This document shows positions 37,374-46,307 of a DNA stretch of 64,000 bases, piece after piece. This stretch comes from Oceanospirillum sp048265165 (GTDB lineage: Bacteria; Pseudomonadota; Gammaproteobacteria; Pseudomonadales; Halomonadaceae), in contig NZ_JBLXCD010000002.1 of the NCBI RefSeq assembly GCF_048265165.1, positions 124,001 to 188,000 on the forward strand. The letters run 5' to 3'. The position numbers and the translations under genes were made by a program. The number at the start of each line of letters is the position of its first letter. Position 1 is the stretch's first letter. The notes beneath the pieces are model-generated. The model saw nothing but the letters and a program-made list of their open reading frames with translations, was not told the origin of the DNA and did no database searches.

Positions 37374-38837
37374 ATGGCCAAGGAAATTGAACTGAAACTG
37401 GCGATCCCTATGCCGGCCGGAATCTTGCTTCGCGAGCACGCCGCTCTTGGTCAGGCCGTAAGCTTTGACAGCAAGCTTCTGCAAAATATTTACTACGACA
37501 CCAAAGACCTGCTGCTGAATCAGGCCCGGGTTGCATTACGTATTCGTAAAGCCGGTGATCGCTTTATCCAAACGTTAAAGACCAGCGGCAGCGGCAGCGG
37601 AGGGCTTCACGAGCGGGGCGAGTGGGAATGGGAGCTGAGTAAACCTGAGCTGGATCTCAGCCTGATCGACGATACGCTTCTCCCGGACACACTGAACCTG
37701 GCAGAGCTGAAAACAACGCTGGAGCCCGCATTTGAAACCAACTTTACCCGCCAACGCTGGCTGCTGGATGTCCGGCATGAACATCTGAAAGCAGAGATAG
37801 AGCTGGTACACGATCAGGGGAACGTGGTTGCGCAGGGCCAGAAAGACCCCATTAGTGAAATCGAGCTAGAGCTTAAGTCCGGCGATACAGACCTGCTGTT
37901 TAAAGTTGCCCACGATCTTTCAGACACGGTTCCTCTCCTGGTAAGCAATATCAGTAAGGGACAACGGGGCTTCCGGCTTTTTGCGCCTAAAAAAGCCGGA
38001 CTTATACCTGCCCGGGTCCCGGCATTTGATCATCTGCACGGCCTGATTCGCGCCGCTCAAAACGAGCTGGACCACTTTATTGCTGCCCGGGATCAACTGG
38101 CATTCAACCGTAGCTGGGCTCTGCTGGAAAAACTGTATAACAGTCTGCGCCAGTTGCGCTGGTGCCTTTTACACCTGAGTCGCCTGACGGATATCCCTGA
38201 AGCCCTCAGTTTGCCTACAGCCCTGCGCTATAAATTACGCATGTTCAGCTATGCTCTGGAACACTTGGTCACGCTATACCAGCAGAAAGTAAGCTGGGAA
38301 CGTTTGGAAAGCTGCCCCACGGCACTGCGTAACTGTGCTGATTTCGCCGTGCTGAATGAGCAGTATCAACGACTGATGGCTGCCCCCTGGGTTGGTCAGA
38401 CACTATTGGAGGTAATGCAATGGCTTTATCTGATGAACCGCGAAATGCCGGAACGCCAAATAATCGACGGTGAATCCGTATTTCAGTCATTGTTAAGCCG
38501 AGTACACCTTCCCCGCTACCCCACCGACAAGGTACTCTGGTTGCGTCAGCTGGCTCCTCTTCTTCATTTGACCCGCTGGATTCACTATCAGTATCCTGAC
38601 CCGGCACTGGGAATTCAGAAGCTGCAGCAGCAAGCTACAACGATACAGACCTGTATTTTACGGCTTAGCGGACTGATGTCGGAAGAGGTCACTCTGATAG
38701 GACTGCAACAGCAAGAACAGCTCAAAGAATATGAGTCTCTGCTGAAGCGTAACCAGGATGATCAGTATGAGCAGGTGCTGGAGTTGGGCCGTTATGAACT
38801 CAGCTTCAATAGTCTGCAACAAAACCTGCAGAGCTGA
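37374..38837 (+). CDS. CYTH-CHAD domain protein (inorganic triphosphatase-like)
   Basis: The 487-residue protein starts with a CYTH domain (about 1-205) holding the signature E4-I-E6-L-K8, then a helical CHAD domain (about 215-480). E. coli YgiF, with the same architecture, hydrolyses inorganic triphosphate; CHAD domains bind polyphosphate. It is somewhat longer than YgiF. The location beside a phosphate transporter fits a role in phosphate or polyphosphate handling. Cytoplasmic, transcribed alone. Confidence 0.9.
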   Translation: MAKEIELKLAIPMPAGILLREHAALGQAVSFDSKLLQNIYYDTKDLLLNQARVALRIRKAGDRFIQTLKTSGSGSGGLHERGEWEWELSKPELDLSLIDDTLLPDTLNLAELKTTLEPAFETNFTRQRWLLDVRHEHLKAEIELVHDQGNVVAQGQKDPISEIELELKSGDTDLLFKVAHDLSDTVPLLVSNISKGQRGFRLFAPKKAGLIPARVPAFDHLHGLIRAAQNELDHFIAARDQLAFNRSWALLEKLYNSLRQLRWCLLHLSRLTDIPEALSLPTALRYKLRMFSYALEHLVTLYQQKVSWERLESCPTALRNCADFAVLNEQYQRLMAAPWVGQTLLEVMQWLYLMNREMPERQIIDGESVFQSLLSRVHLPRYPTDKVLWLRQLAPLLHLTRWIHYQYPDPALGIQKLQQQATTIQTCILRLSGLMSEEVTLIGLQQQEQLKEYESLLKRNQDDQYEQVLELGRYELSFNSLQQNLQS

Positions 38838-38941
38838 AGTTCAATGCAGGAAGTGACATCACTCAAGAATACCCGACACAACGTCAGACGGGAGCGATCT
38901 CCTGCTGACGTTCAAAACTGATGATGCAGAAACCATTGTAA

Positions 38942-39934
38942 ATGAATACGGATAGTAACAACGCCCGCAATACAGGCAGTGGCGACAGCGACATGCCGGA
39001 AACCCTGAGACAGAAGATCTATCACGTTATCTTCGAAGCCAGCACACCGATGGCAAAAGGGTTCGATCTGTCTCTTATTGTACTGATTCTGCTTAGTGTC
39101 GCGCTGGTGATGCTGGACAGCGTGCAGGCAATACATGAGCAGTGGCATCGTGAGCTCTATATTATCGAATGGTGCTTGACCATTATCTTTACCATTGAGT
39201 ATCTACTGCGGCTTTACAGTATTGGCAAACCGCTGAAGTATGCCACCAGTTTTTTTGGGCTAGTGGATCTGCTTTGCATTATTCCTACTTACCTCAGTTT
39301 ATTTATCGTCGGTGCTGAAGTGTTTCTGGTGGTTCGCCTGCTGCGGGTCTTGCGGGTATTCCGCATATTGCGACTACTGCATTACGTAGGAGAGGCCACA
39401 GCATTGGCAAAAGCGATGCAGGCCAGTCGTCGCAAAATCACCGTATTTATTCTCACCGTACTGACAATGGTTACTGTTTTTGGCTCGCTGATGTATCTGG
39501 TGGAAGGGCCGGAAGGAGGCTATACCAGTATCCCCCGCAGCATCTATTGGGCCATTGTCACCCTTACCACTGTGGGCTATGGCGATATCACACCACAAAC
39601 AGACTTTGGCCAGTTTCTCTCTTCCATCGTAATGATCATGGGTTATGCCGTAATCGCCGTACCTACAGGTATCGTTACCGTGGAGCTGTCCAATACCATG
39701 AGGCGCCACATGCACCTGGTTTGTCATGGCTGTGGCGAAGAGGGGCATGATGCCGATGCGGATTACTGCAAACTCTGCGGAACAGAGCTTAGCCGTAGGG
39801 ATGGCCGTAGCCGTCACCTGAAACCGATGCCTCTACCGGACCGGCAGAATTCGTCGCCGGATGAGAAAAGCAGTGAAAACAATCCAGACGATGATCCTAA
39901 AGATGAGCCGCCCACCTCTCAGAAGCCCGTTTAA
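38942..39934 (+). CDS. Voltage-gated-type K+ channel with C-terminal zinc ribbon
   Basis: The 330-residue protein has six membrane helices, an arginine-rich S4 (RLLRVLRVFRILRLL, 132-146) and the K+ selectivity filter TVGYGD (210-215). After S6 comes a putative zinc ribbon (C261-x2-C264 and C276-x2-C279), then a proline- and acid-rich tail of about 45 residues. The family (Kv-like ion transporters) conducts K+ across the inner membrane. The zinc ribbon is not part of the classic Kv fold and may regulate or tether the channel. The ribosome site is weak. Confidence 0.9.
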   Translation: MNTDSNNARNTGSGDSDMPETLRQKIYHVIFEASTPMAKGFDLSLIVLILLSVALVMLDSVQAIHEQWHRELYIIEWCLTIIFTIEYLLRLYSIGKPLKYATSFFGLVDLLCIIPTYLSLFIVGAEVFLVVRLLRVLRVFRILRLLHYVGEATALAKAMQASRRKITVFILTVLTMVTVFGSLMYLVEGPEGGYTSIPRSIYWAIVTLTTVGYGDITPQTDFGQFLSSIVMIMGYAVIAVPTGIVTVELSNTMRRHMHLVCHGCGEEGHDADADYCKLCGTELSRRDGRSRHLKPMPLPDRQNSSPDEKSSENNPDDDPKDEPPTSQKPV

Positions 39935-39943
39935 ACAAAACGC

Positions 39944-39971
39944 AAAAAGGCCAGCACAAGCTGACCTTTTT
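39944..39971. terminator. Terminator after the K+ channel gene
   Basis: AAAAAGG-C-CAGC pairs with GCTG-A-CCTTTTT around an ACAA loop with one mismatch; A and T tracts on both sides allow use in both directions. Confidence 0.8.
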
Positions 39972-39991
39972 GAGTTTACGGCAAGGTGAAG

Positions 39992-40105
39992 TCAAAGGCG
40001 TTCGGTAATCTTTCGGGAAAACACCTTAAAATCCGTAAGCTCTTCGGAGATACGATTCAAACAGCGCCGAATAGTCGCCAGTTTATGCAGAACCACATCA
40101 TTCAA
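39992..40105 (-). pseudogene. HepT-like N-terminal remnant (37 codons)
   Basis: A TTG at 40105, with GGGGA nine bases upstream, opens a 37-codon frame reading MNDVVLHKLATIRRCLNRIS and then SEELTDF-type sequence to a stop. The first 22 residues closely match the N-terminus of HepT (DUF86) ribonuclease toxins, which run to about 135 residues. The catalytic RxxxxH region is missing and no MntA-type antitoxin gene is near. It is most likely a decayed toxin fragment, though a short expressed peptide cannot be excluded. Confidence 0.45.
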
Positions 40106-40161
40106 TTTTTCAGTCCCCGGATAAAATCCTGCACAGACCCGGCTCCAGTAAAAATACCGTT

Positions 40162-40686
40162 TTAATCCGAATACCGTTTGGCGACGTCTTCGATAAATTC
40201 CGGCTGAAGATCTATTAACGCTTCGTCTTTAAGGGGCTCAGACAAACCTTCAATAAAAACGTCCCGCTCTTTAACCAGCTCAGAGTGACCGTATTCATTG
40301 CTTTCCAGATAATAGACCTGCATCAGACCTTCATAGTAAAAGCGTAAAATACGCTGAGCATCGTTATCATCCGCTGCAACACCCTTTTTCAGCTTATGCA
40401 TGCGGTTAGTTGTTCGTGCCAGTATACGCTTCAGACGGAAAACATAGAGCAGATCCGTCAGTCGGGAGTCATTCTTATAAAATGAAAACAGCAATCCGGA
40501 GATCAAAACTCCTATGATGACGCCGGAAAGATTCAGATAAAAATTACCACCCTCAGGGTTCCCCCACATAACGACCATAAACTGACCACTGAGCATCGCG
40601 GTAACCGCAAAACAAACCATCAGTACAACACTGACTTTTCGACTCAGCTTTAAATAATGCTGCTTATCAACTTCTTGTATCTGCAT
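40162..40686 (-). CDS. DUF3087 family membrane protein
   Basis: The 174-residue protein has two hydrophobic helices (about 18-40 and 50-70) and a charged cytoplasmic region of about 100 residues. The layout and start (MQIQEVDKQHYLKLSRKVSVVLM) match DUF3087, found in marine gammaproteobacteria. No function is known. Divergent from the sigma-54 activator gene. Confidence 0.75.
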   Translation of the reverse strand: MQIQEVDKQHYLKLSRKVSVVLMVCFAVTAMLSGQFMVVMWGNPEGGNFYLNLSGVIIGVLISGLLFSFYKNDSRLTDLLYVFRLKRILARTTNRMHKLKKGVAADDNDAQRILRFYYEGLMQVYYLESNEYGHSELVKERDVFIEGLSEPLKDEALIDLQPEFIEDVAKRYSD

Positions 40687-40815
40687 GTTTCCCTCTGAAA
40701 CCCGTAAATAGCCACCTCGTGTTCTGCCATGCTATTTTAGCCCTAATTTGTAGCCGTACCCAGCAAAGGTTTCTCAGGCTGATAAACATCAACGCTTTAA
40801 AGAGTATCGATATTG

Positions 40816-42249
40816 ATGACCCCGGAAAATCTGATGCACCTGCTTTCCAACGACCAGGCATCTCATATCCTGCTGGAACAGCTGACAAATGCCTGTCAGG
40901 GATCTTTAGTGATTGACCGGGGGTGTCGAATCGTCTGGATCAGCGAAGCCTACAGAAAGCTTCTGGCATTACCAGAGACATTCGATGCCACCGGTTTACC
41001 TGTAGAGCAACTGCTACCAACCTCTCAAATGCCCAGAGTCGTCCAAACCGGAAAACCTATGTTTGTTGACCTGATGGAAATCAACAATCATTGGTGCGTA
41101 GTAAATCGTCTGCCACTGCGTAACGAATCCGGTGACGTTGTCGGTGCTCTGGGTCTTATTTTCCATAATGACCTGGATGAACTTCAGCCCCTGTTTGATA
41201 AGTTTGCACGACTCCGTCGCCGCTTTGAACAGGAAAACCTGCTTCGTACCAGTCGATATCAGTTAGACGACATTATCGGCCTGTCACCTCAGATAACTCA
41301 GATGAAGCGTCAGGCGCAACGCGCTGCTCAGCTGGATGCCACATTACTGCTGTTAGGCGAAACAGGAACCGGTAAAGAGTTGCTGGCACAGGGAATTCAT
41401 CAGGCATCGCCCAGGAGTAATGCTCCTTTTGTTGGTATTAATATGGCCGCACTACCGGAACCATTAGCTGAAGCAGAGTTATTCGGCACCGCAGCAGGCG
41501 CATACACGGGTGCAGACAGAAAAAGCCGTATTGGCAAGATTCAGCTGGCCGATGGGGGTACTCTATTTCTCGACGAAATCGCCGAAATGCCGCTGGCAAT
41601 GCAGGCAAAGCTGCTTAGGGTGCTCCAGGAGCGGGAAGTGGAAGCGCTGGGCTCTAACCGGCTGATCAGTGTTGATGTGCGCATCATCGCCGCCACCTCA
41701 AAAAATCTGGCAGAACTGGTAGAGCATGGACTATTCCGCGCCGATCTTTACTACCGACTTCACGTTCTGCCAATCCACCTGCCGCCCCTACGTGCGCGCC
41801 AGGGAGATATCGCCTTGCTGGCGGAGCATCTGCTACAGACAATTCAGCGCCAAACCCATCTGCCAGAGCTTAAACTTTCCGCGACAGCGTTGGATTGGCT
41901 GAATGGTTACCACTGGCCGGGCAATGTCCGTGAATTACGTAACCGTCTTGAGCGAGCTTGCGTCATGGCGGAAGGAGAACAGATCAGCCCCATGGATTTA
42001 GGTTCAGAGGATCCGATCTCAACCCTGAACAAACTGAGCCCTGCATCAGCTCAGCCTGATAGAGCACCTGTATCGGAAACAGAAACCGTCTCATCTTCTG
42101 ACCTGAAGACCCTGCGACAACGCCATGAGTGCCAGCTTTTGGAAGAAGCCCTGCATCAGCACCAGGGCAATCGTACCGCAGCCGCAAAGAGCCTTGGTAT
42201 CTCCAGGGCAACTTTCTACAATCGTATCCGGCACTGCAAAGCTGACTAG
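40816..42249 (+). CDS. Sigma-54-dependent transcriptional activator with PAS sensor
   Basis: The 477-residue protein has an N-terminal PAS domain (about 25-120), a sigma-54-interacting AAA+ domain (about 152-385) and a Fis-type helix-turn-helix (about 450-472). In the AAA+ domain, Walker A is GETGTGKE (181-188) and Walker B GGTLFLDE (247-254). The sigma-54 contact loop reads GAYTGA (228-233) instead of GAFTGA. It lies just upstream of the CoA-transferase gene, which has a sigma-54-like promoter and TGTCTAAA/TTTAGACA sites, so it likely activates that gene in response to a metabolite or redox cue. I used the ATG at 40816; a TTG lies three bases earlier. Confidence 0.9.
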   Translation: MTPENLMHLLSNDQASHILLEQLTNACQGSLVIDRGCRIVWISEAYRKLLALPETFDATGLPVEQLLPTSQMPRVVQTGKPMFVDLMEINNHWCVVNRLPLRNESGDVVGALGLIFHNDLDELQPLFDKFARLRRRFEQENLLRTSRYQLDDIIGLSPQITQMKRQAQRAAQLDATLLLLGETGTGKELLAQGIHQASPRSNAPFVGINMAALPEPLAEAELFGTAAGAYTGADRKSRIGKIQLADGGTLFLDEIAEMPLAMQAKLLRVLQEREVEALGSNRLISVDVRIIAATSKNLAELVEHGLFRADLYYRLHVLPIHLPPLRARQGDIALLAEHLLQTIQRQTHLPELKLSATALDWLNGYHWPGNVRELRNRLERACVMAEGEQISPMDLGSEDPISTLNKLSPASAQPDRAPVSETETVSSSDLKTLRQRHECQLLEEALHQHQGNRTAAAKSLGISRATFYNRIRHCKAD

Positions 42250-42252
42250 AAA

Positions 42253-42307
42253 TGTCTAAAAAAATACAGCGTATAAATATTTAGACAAAAAACATAAAAC
42301 TTAGACG
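42253..42307. promoter_or_regulatory. Upstream activator sites TGTCTAAA ... TTTAGACA
   Basis: TGTCTAAA (42253-42260) and TTTAGACA (42280-42287) form an inverted pair, with a further ACTTAGACG at 42299-42307. They lie 106-140 bp upstream of the -24 element, the distance used by sigma-54 activators through DNA looping. Confidence 0.55.
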
Positions 42308-42392
42308 ATACGTATCTCAGCCTGGACATTTATCTCACAAAGAAAACCACCACAAACCTTTAACCTATTGTTTTATAAACAGTTAACTAAAC

Positions 42393-42408
42393 TGGCCCAA
42401 ACCTTGTA
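42393..42408 (+). promoter_or_regulatory. Sigma-54 -24/-12 promoter
   Basis: TGGCCCA-AACC-TTGTA matches the TGGC-N7-TTGC spacing, with GG at 42394-42395 and G at 42406; the -12 reads GT instead of GC. It predicts a transcript start near 42418, which leaves too little leader for an ATG at 42424 and supports translation from 42481. Confidence 0.65.
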
Positions 42409-42480
42409 CTAACTCTCTCCAATATGGCTCCAAAGCAGCCTGCAATTTCTGAAAATAAAAATAATCTGAGAGTTCTGACA

Positions 42481-44124
42481 ATGGACAAGTTAATCAGCGC
42501 TGAACAGGCGGCTAACCTCATCGATGACAATGCCACACTTTCCACCGGTGGTTTTATCGGAATCGGTTTTGCCGAGACTCTGGCTAAAGCAATCGAGAAA
42601 CGTTTTCTGGCAACGGGCCATCCCAGTAACCTCTCACTGGTTTACGCTGCAGGTCAGGGAGATGCCCAAACCCGGGGACTGAATCACTTTGCCCATAAAG
42701 GCCTCATAAAAAAAGTATTAGGTGGCCACTGGGGGCTCGCTCCGGGACTTGGCCGCATGGCGATGGATAATGAAATCGCCGCTTACAACCTGCCCCAGGG
42801 CGTTATCTGTCACCTATATCGAGATATCGCCGCCGGAAAGCCCGGCACCCTGACCCGTGTTGGCCTGCACACCTTTGTTGATCCCCGTCAGGATGGCGGC
42901 AAGGTAAATCAGGTCAGTGAAGAAGATCACGTTCAACTGATGCCGATTAATGGCGAGGATTACCTGTTCTACAAAAGCTTTCCGCTGGATGTGGCCCTGC
43001 TTCGCGGCACCACCGCAGACGCAGAAGGCAATATATCTATGGAACGGGAAGCCCTGCCTCTTGACGGACTGGCTATCGCCCAGGCTGTCCGTAACAGTGG
43101 CGGCAAAGTTTTTGTCCAGGTTGAACGCCTGACAGAGCGACATCAACTGACTCCAGACCGGGTACGTATTCCAGCAAGCCTTGTAGATTACGTTATTGTC
43201 GCACCAGCTGAAGATCACCCTCAGACCTTTGCAGAGCACTATAACCCTGCTTACACCGGCGAGACTCATGCTCATAAAGGCGATACCAGCCCTACCAATC
43301 TTGATGCCCGTAAGGTAATCGGGCGACGGGCTCTGCTGGAGCTGAAAAAAGGCGGTGTGATCAACCTGGGCATCGGTATGCCGGAGATGGTGTCGCAGGT
43401 TGCGGCTGAAGAAGGCCTGCTGAACAGCTTTACCCTCAGCGTGGAACCTGGCGGAATTGGTGGCCAACCTGCCAGTGGGCTAAGCTTTGGCGCTGTCACC
43501 AATGCCACATCCGTTATCGATCAACCGGCTCAGTTTGACTTCTACGATGGCGGCGGACTGGACCAGGCTTTTCTGGGGCTGGCAGAAACCTGTCCGCAAG
43601 GGCATGTGAATGTTAGTCGCTTCGGGCCGAAGCTTGCTGGGGCCGGCGGCTTCATCAATATCACCCAAAATACGCAGCAGATTTTCTTTCTGGGAACCTT
43701 CACTTCCGGCAAACAGGAACAGACCTTCGAAGGAGAGTCACTGCAGATTCTGAGTAACGGCAAACAAAAGAAATTCTGCCGGGCCGTTCAACAGATCACA
43801 TTTAATGGCGAATATGCCATCCAAAAAGGGCAGGAAATTACTTTCATTACCGAACGAGCCGTATTCCGCCTGACGGAAAACGGTCTTTTACTGGAAGAAA
43901 TTGCACCCGGTGTCGATCTTGAGCAAGATATTCTGGCCCAAATGGACTTCACACCGGAAATTGCAGAAAATCTGACCGAAATGGATCATAGACTGTTCAG
44001 AAAAGGGCCAATGAATATCCGCCACCCCGGAAGTGTTCCGGTAAAGCAGCTACGCTCCATGCTTAAGAAGGCTTCCCATCAGGCTGCTTTTTCAACCCCC
44101 GAAGCATCGGCCCTGGCTATTTAG
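42481..44124 (+). CDS. Acyl-CoA:acetate/3-ketoacid CoA-transferase, YdiF/propionate-CoA-transferase type
   Basis: The 547-residue protein fuses the alpha and beta halves of a class I CoA-transferase. Its catalytic glutamate is E322 in SVEPGGIGG, and it has the oxyanion-type GGHWG motif at 81-85. It resembles E. coli YdiF along its length. It moves CoA between short-chain acyl-CoAs and acetate or acetoacetate. I preferred the ATG at 42481: the upstream ATG at 42424 has no ribosome site and falls about 6 bases after the predicted transcript start. Confidence 0.88.
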   Translation: MDKLISAEQAANLIDDNATLSTGGFIGIGFAETLAKAIEKRFLATGHPSNLSLVYAAGQGDAQTRGLNHFAHKGLIKKVLGGHWGLAPGLGRMAMDNEIAAYNLPQGVICHLYRDIAAGKPGTLTRVGLHTFVDPRQDGGKVNQVSEEDHVQLMPINGEDYLFYKSFPLDVALLRGTTADAEGNISMEREALPLDGLAIAQAVRNSGGKVFVQVERLTERHQLTPDRVRIPASLVDYVIVAPAEDHPQTFAEHYNPAYTGETHAHKGDTSPTNLDARKVIGRRALLELKKGGVINLGIGMPEMVSQVAAEEGLLNSFTLSVEPGGIGGQPASGLSFGAVTNATSVIDQPAQFDFYDGGGLDQAFLGLAETCPQGHVNVSRFGPKLAGAGGFINITQNTQQIFFLGTFTSGKQEQTFEGESLQILSNGKQKKFCRAVQQITFNGEYAIQKGQEITFITERAVFRLTENGLLLEEIAPGVDLEQDILAQMDFTPEIAENLTEMDHRLFRKGPMNIRHPGSVPVKQLRSMLKKASHQAAFSTPEASALAI

Positions 44125-44151
44125 ACTGATTTTAACCAGATCACAAAAAAA

Positions 44152-44191
44152 CAGACAGCAAACCACTCGGGGTTCGCTGTCTGATTTTTTT
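44152..44191. terminator. Terminator after the CoA-transferase gene
   Basis: CAGACAGC / GCTGTCTG plus an inner AACC/GGTT pairing forms a long stem, followed by seven Ts. Upstream A-rich bases allow minus-strand use as well. Confidence 0.85.
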
Positions 44192-44208
44192 AATGCCTAA
44201 GGTCAGAA

Positions 44209-44511
44209 TCAGTGATGCGTATCGCCGGCTACGGGCTGGCCTGTCATCAGTTTGGTGACATACTCTGCACGGCTGCTGCTATTAACCGTACGCTCCTTCT
44301 CATTACACCAGGCAATCAACTCTTCAACATCTACCGGGACCTTCACAACATCAATTCCCTTGGCTGAAAACGTTTCTATCATCTCCTCGGTCTTTCTCAC
44401 CCAATCATGCCAGTCATTTTCCAGCATATCGGCATCATCGGTAACCTCCAGAAAACGCTGCCATTGATCTTCTTTAATCCAACAAATACCCGCCTGATGC
44501 TGTATCGCCAT
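44209..44511 (-). CDS. Small conserved-looking hypothetical protein
   Basis: The 100-residue acidic, soluble protein (MAIQHQAGICWIKEDQWQRF at the start) has no signal peptide or membrane helix. It is tryptophan-rich in its first half. I do not recognise the family. It is transcribed alone, converging on the CoA-transferase gene. Confidence 0.6.
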   Translation of the reverse strand: MAIQHQAGICWIKEDQWQRFLEVTDDADMLENDWHDWVRKTEEMIETFSAKGIDVVKVPVDVEELIAWCNEKERTVNSSSRAEYVTKLMTGQPVAGDTHH

Positions 44512-44765
44512 AATCCTGTCCTGTTATGCGCAAGGTAACTGAAACGCGCCCTGCAGCACAAAGATGCCGCAGATCATAAACGCAAAATGAATATCAGACC
44601 CTAACACAGTTTAATCCGTGATTTCAGTGACCTTGTCCAGTCTTTCTGCACAGAGCGCTACATCAGAGCGCGATCCAGCACAGCAACCCGATACCTTGCC
44701 TTAATCGCTGTTTTGGCATTATCACTTTTTGAGGCACAATAGCAGGACATGATAAGAGAGCCATT

Positions 44766-45332
44766 ATGAAATCAGAGACTCTGGAACCAACCCATCTGAA
44801 AGAATTGCTCACTCGCTGCCAGCAACAAGACCCCAAAGCACTGAAGTCGTTATATAAAGCAACGTCTTCGCATCTGTTTGCGGTTTTGCTGCGTATCTTA
44901 CGTAATGAGAGCTACGCGGAAGATTGTCTGCAGCAAGTGTTCCTGAAAATCTGGAATAACGCAGGGCAGTACAACCCCGACATTGCTCGTCCAATGACTT
45001 GGATGAATACGATCGCCCGTAATCAGGCCCTGGACTGGCTGCGCCGTTATAAAAATGATCAGCTGAACGACAGCGATGATGTATTGCTGCAGCAGGCTGA
45101 TCCGGCCAAGCAAACAGATTCACTGGCTCAGCAATGGCAAAATTCAGACAAGGTGCATCACTGCCTTAAAGAGCTGAAAGATGCCCAGCGTCAATGTATC
45201 GAGCTGGCTTATTTTGAAGGCCATAGTCATCAGGAATTGTCCGAACGGTTAGACCAACCGCTGGGCACTGTAAAAACCTGGATTCGTCGCGGTCTTGAGA
45301 GGTTGAAATCATGTCTGACCCCCATCATATAA
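44766..45332 (+). CDS. ECF-type RNA polymerase sigma factor
   Basis: The 188-residue protein has sigma region 2 (about 25-90, with YAEDCLQQVFLKIW and MTWMNTIARNQALDWLRR) and region 4 (about 125-180, with GHSHQELSERLDQPLGTVKTWIRRGLERL). Its 3' end overlaps the anti-sigma gene by 22 bases, indicating a coupled sigma/anti-sigma pair. The inducing stress cannot be read from the sequence. Confidence 0.93.
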   Translation: MKSETLEPTHLKELLTRCQQQDPKALKSLYKATSSHLFAVLLRILRNESYAEDCLQQVFLKIWNNAGQYNPDIARPMTWMNTIARNQALDWLRRYKNDQLNDSDDVLLQQADPAKQTDSLAQQWQNSDKVHHCLKELKDAQRQCIELAYFEGHSHQELSERLDQPLGTVKTWIRRGLERLKSCLTPII

Positions 45333-46039
45333 CCGAGCCTTATGACCTGACTCTGCCAGAGCAACGTCATCTTGCTGCCGGGGAATATGTACTCAATACC
45401 TTATCCCCAAAAGAGAAAGCCTCTTTTGAAGCTCTGATGGCCTTCAGCCCGGACCTGCAGGCTGATGTGCAGCAGTGGCGGGAGCAGCTGCAAATCCTGG
45501 ACACCAGTTTAAAACCCGTTCAGCCGCCAGCAAATTTGTGGAAAAAGATAGAACAGCAGATTAAACCATCTAAGAAAGGCTTCAGCCTGAAAGTCTGGCA
45601 GCTATCTGCCATGGTTTCCTTCTCATTTTCCCTAGCGCTAGCAACGGTTCTTTTAATTAAACCGCCGATGATGAATGCAGACACAGCGGATCATCTCTAT
45701 GTCGTCAACTCCCCGGAACAAAAGCCGGCATGGCTGGTAAACACCAGCATGGATCGCAGTCATCTTATGGTGCAGACCGTCAAGCCTGCTTCTTTACCAG
45801 ATGGCAAAGTATGCAAGCTCTGGCTTAAAGTTGGTGACCAATATGCCATGGTCGGTGTTTTGCCCCATTCAGGCCTGAGTAAGCTGAATGTCCCTCAGTG
45901 GATGCAAAACCAGCTGGTCAACGCCCAGGTTATTGTCAGTGTCGATCCGATGGATAGTGATAACAATCCGGACGAAATGGGGCCGGTTGTCGATAAAGGC
46001 GGCTTTATGCCACTGGAAGGGTCCTTACGAAGATTCTGA
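45311..46039 (+). CDS. Membrane-bound anti-sigma factor (RskA-like)
   Basis: The 242-residue protein has an N-terminal anti-sigma domain (about 10-70, with HLAAGEYVLNTLSPKEK), one membrane helix (about 96-116) and a periplasmic RskA-type domain (about 125-235, with LPDGKVCKLWLKVGD). It should hold the preceding sigma factor inactive until a signal acts. The protease that would release it is not in the window. Confidence 0.88.
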   Translation: MSDPHHITEPYDLTLPEQRHLAAGEYVLNTLSPKEKASFEALMAFSPDLQADVQQWREQLQILDTSLKPVQPPANLWKKIEQQIKPSKKGFSLKVWQLSAMVSFSFSLALATVLLIKPPMMNADTADHLYVVNSPEQKPAWLVNTSMDRSHLMVQTVKPASLPDGKVCKLWLKVGDQYAMVGVLPHSGLSKLNVPQWMQNQLVNAQVIVSVDPMDSDNNPDEMGPVVDKGGFMPLEGSLRRF

Positions 46040-46071
46040 CAGCTCTGAGCGACTATAAAAAAACCTATGAT

Positions 46072-46097
46072 AAACGGTGCCGATAGCACCGTTTTTT
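46072..46097 (+). terminator. Terminator of the sigma/anti-sigma pair
   Basis: A 9-bp stem (AAACGGTGC / GCACCGTTT) with a 5-base loop is followed by a T tract. Confidence 0.9.
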
Positions 46098-46307
46098 TGT
46101 TATTCAGGACCTGTTTTTCTATAACACTAAAAACTGCCTCAGAGCAATTTTCTAACACTACACCTACCTGTTGAAACATGCAATGTAACAGAAAGTTTAA
46201 GGGTTCATTGCTAAAATGAGTAATTAACATCATAAGCCCAAATGCTTGCATACAGCATAGGGCCGACAACAATTGTACCCACCTAAGTTTAGCCCAAAGG
46301 GAGTGTT

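Noticed and set aside
42424..42480. ATG at 42424 as start of the CoA-transferase
   Set aside because: No ribosome site, and it lies about 6 bases after the transcript start predicted from the sigma-54 promoter; the family N-terminus fits 42481.
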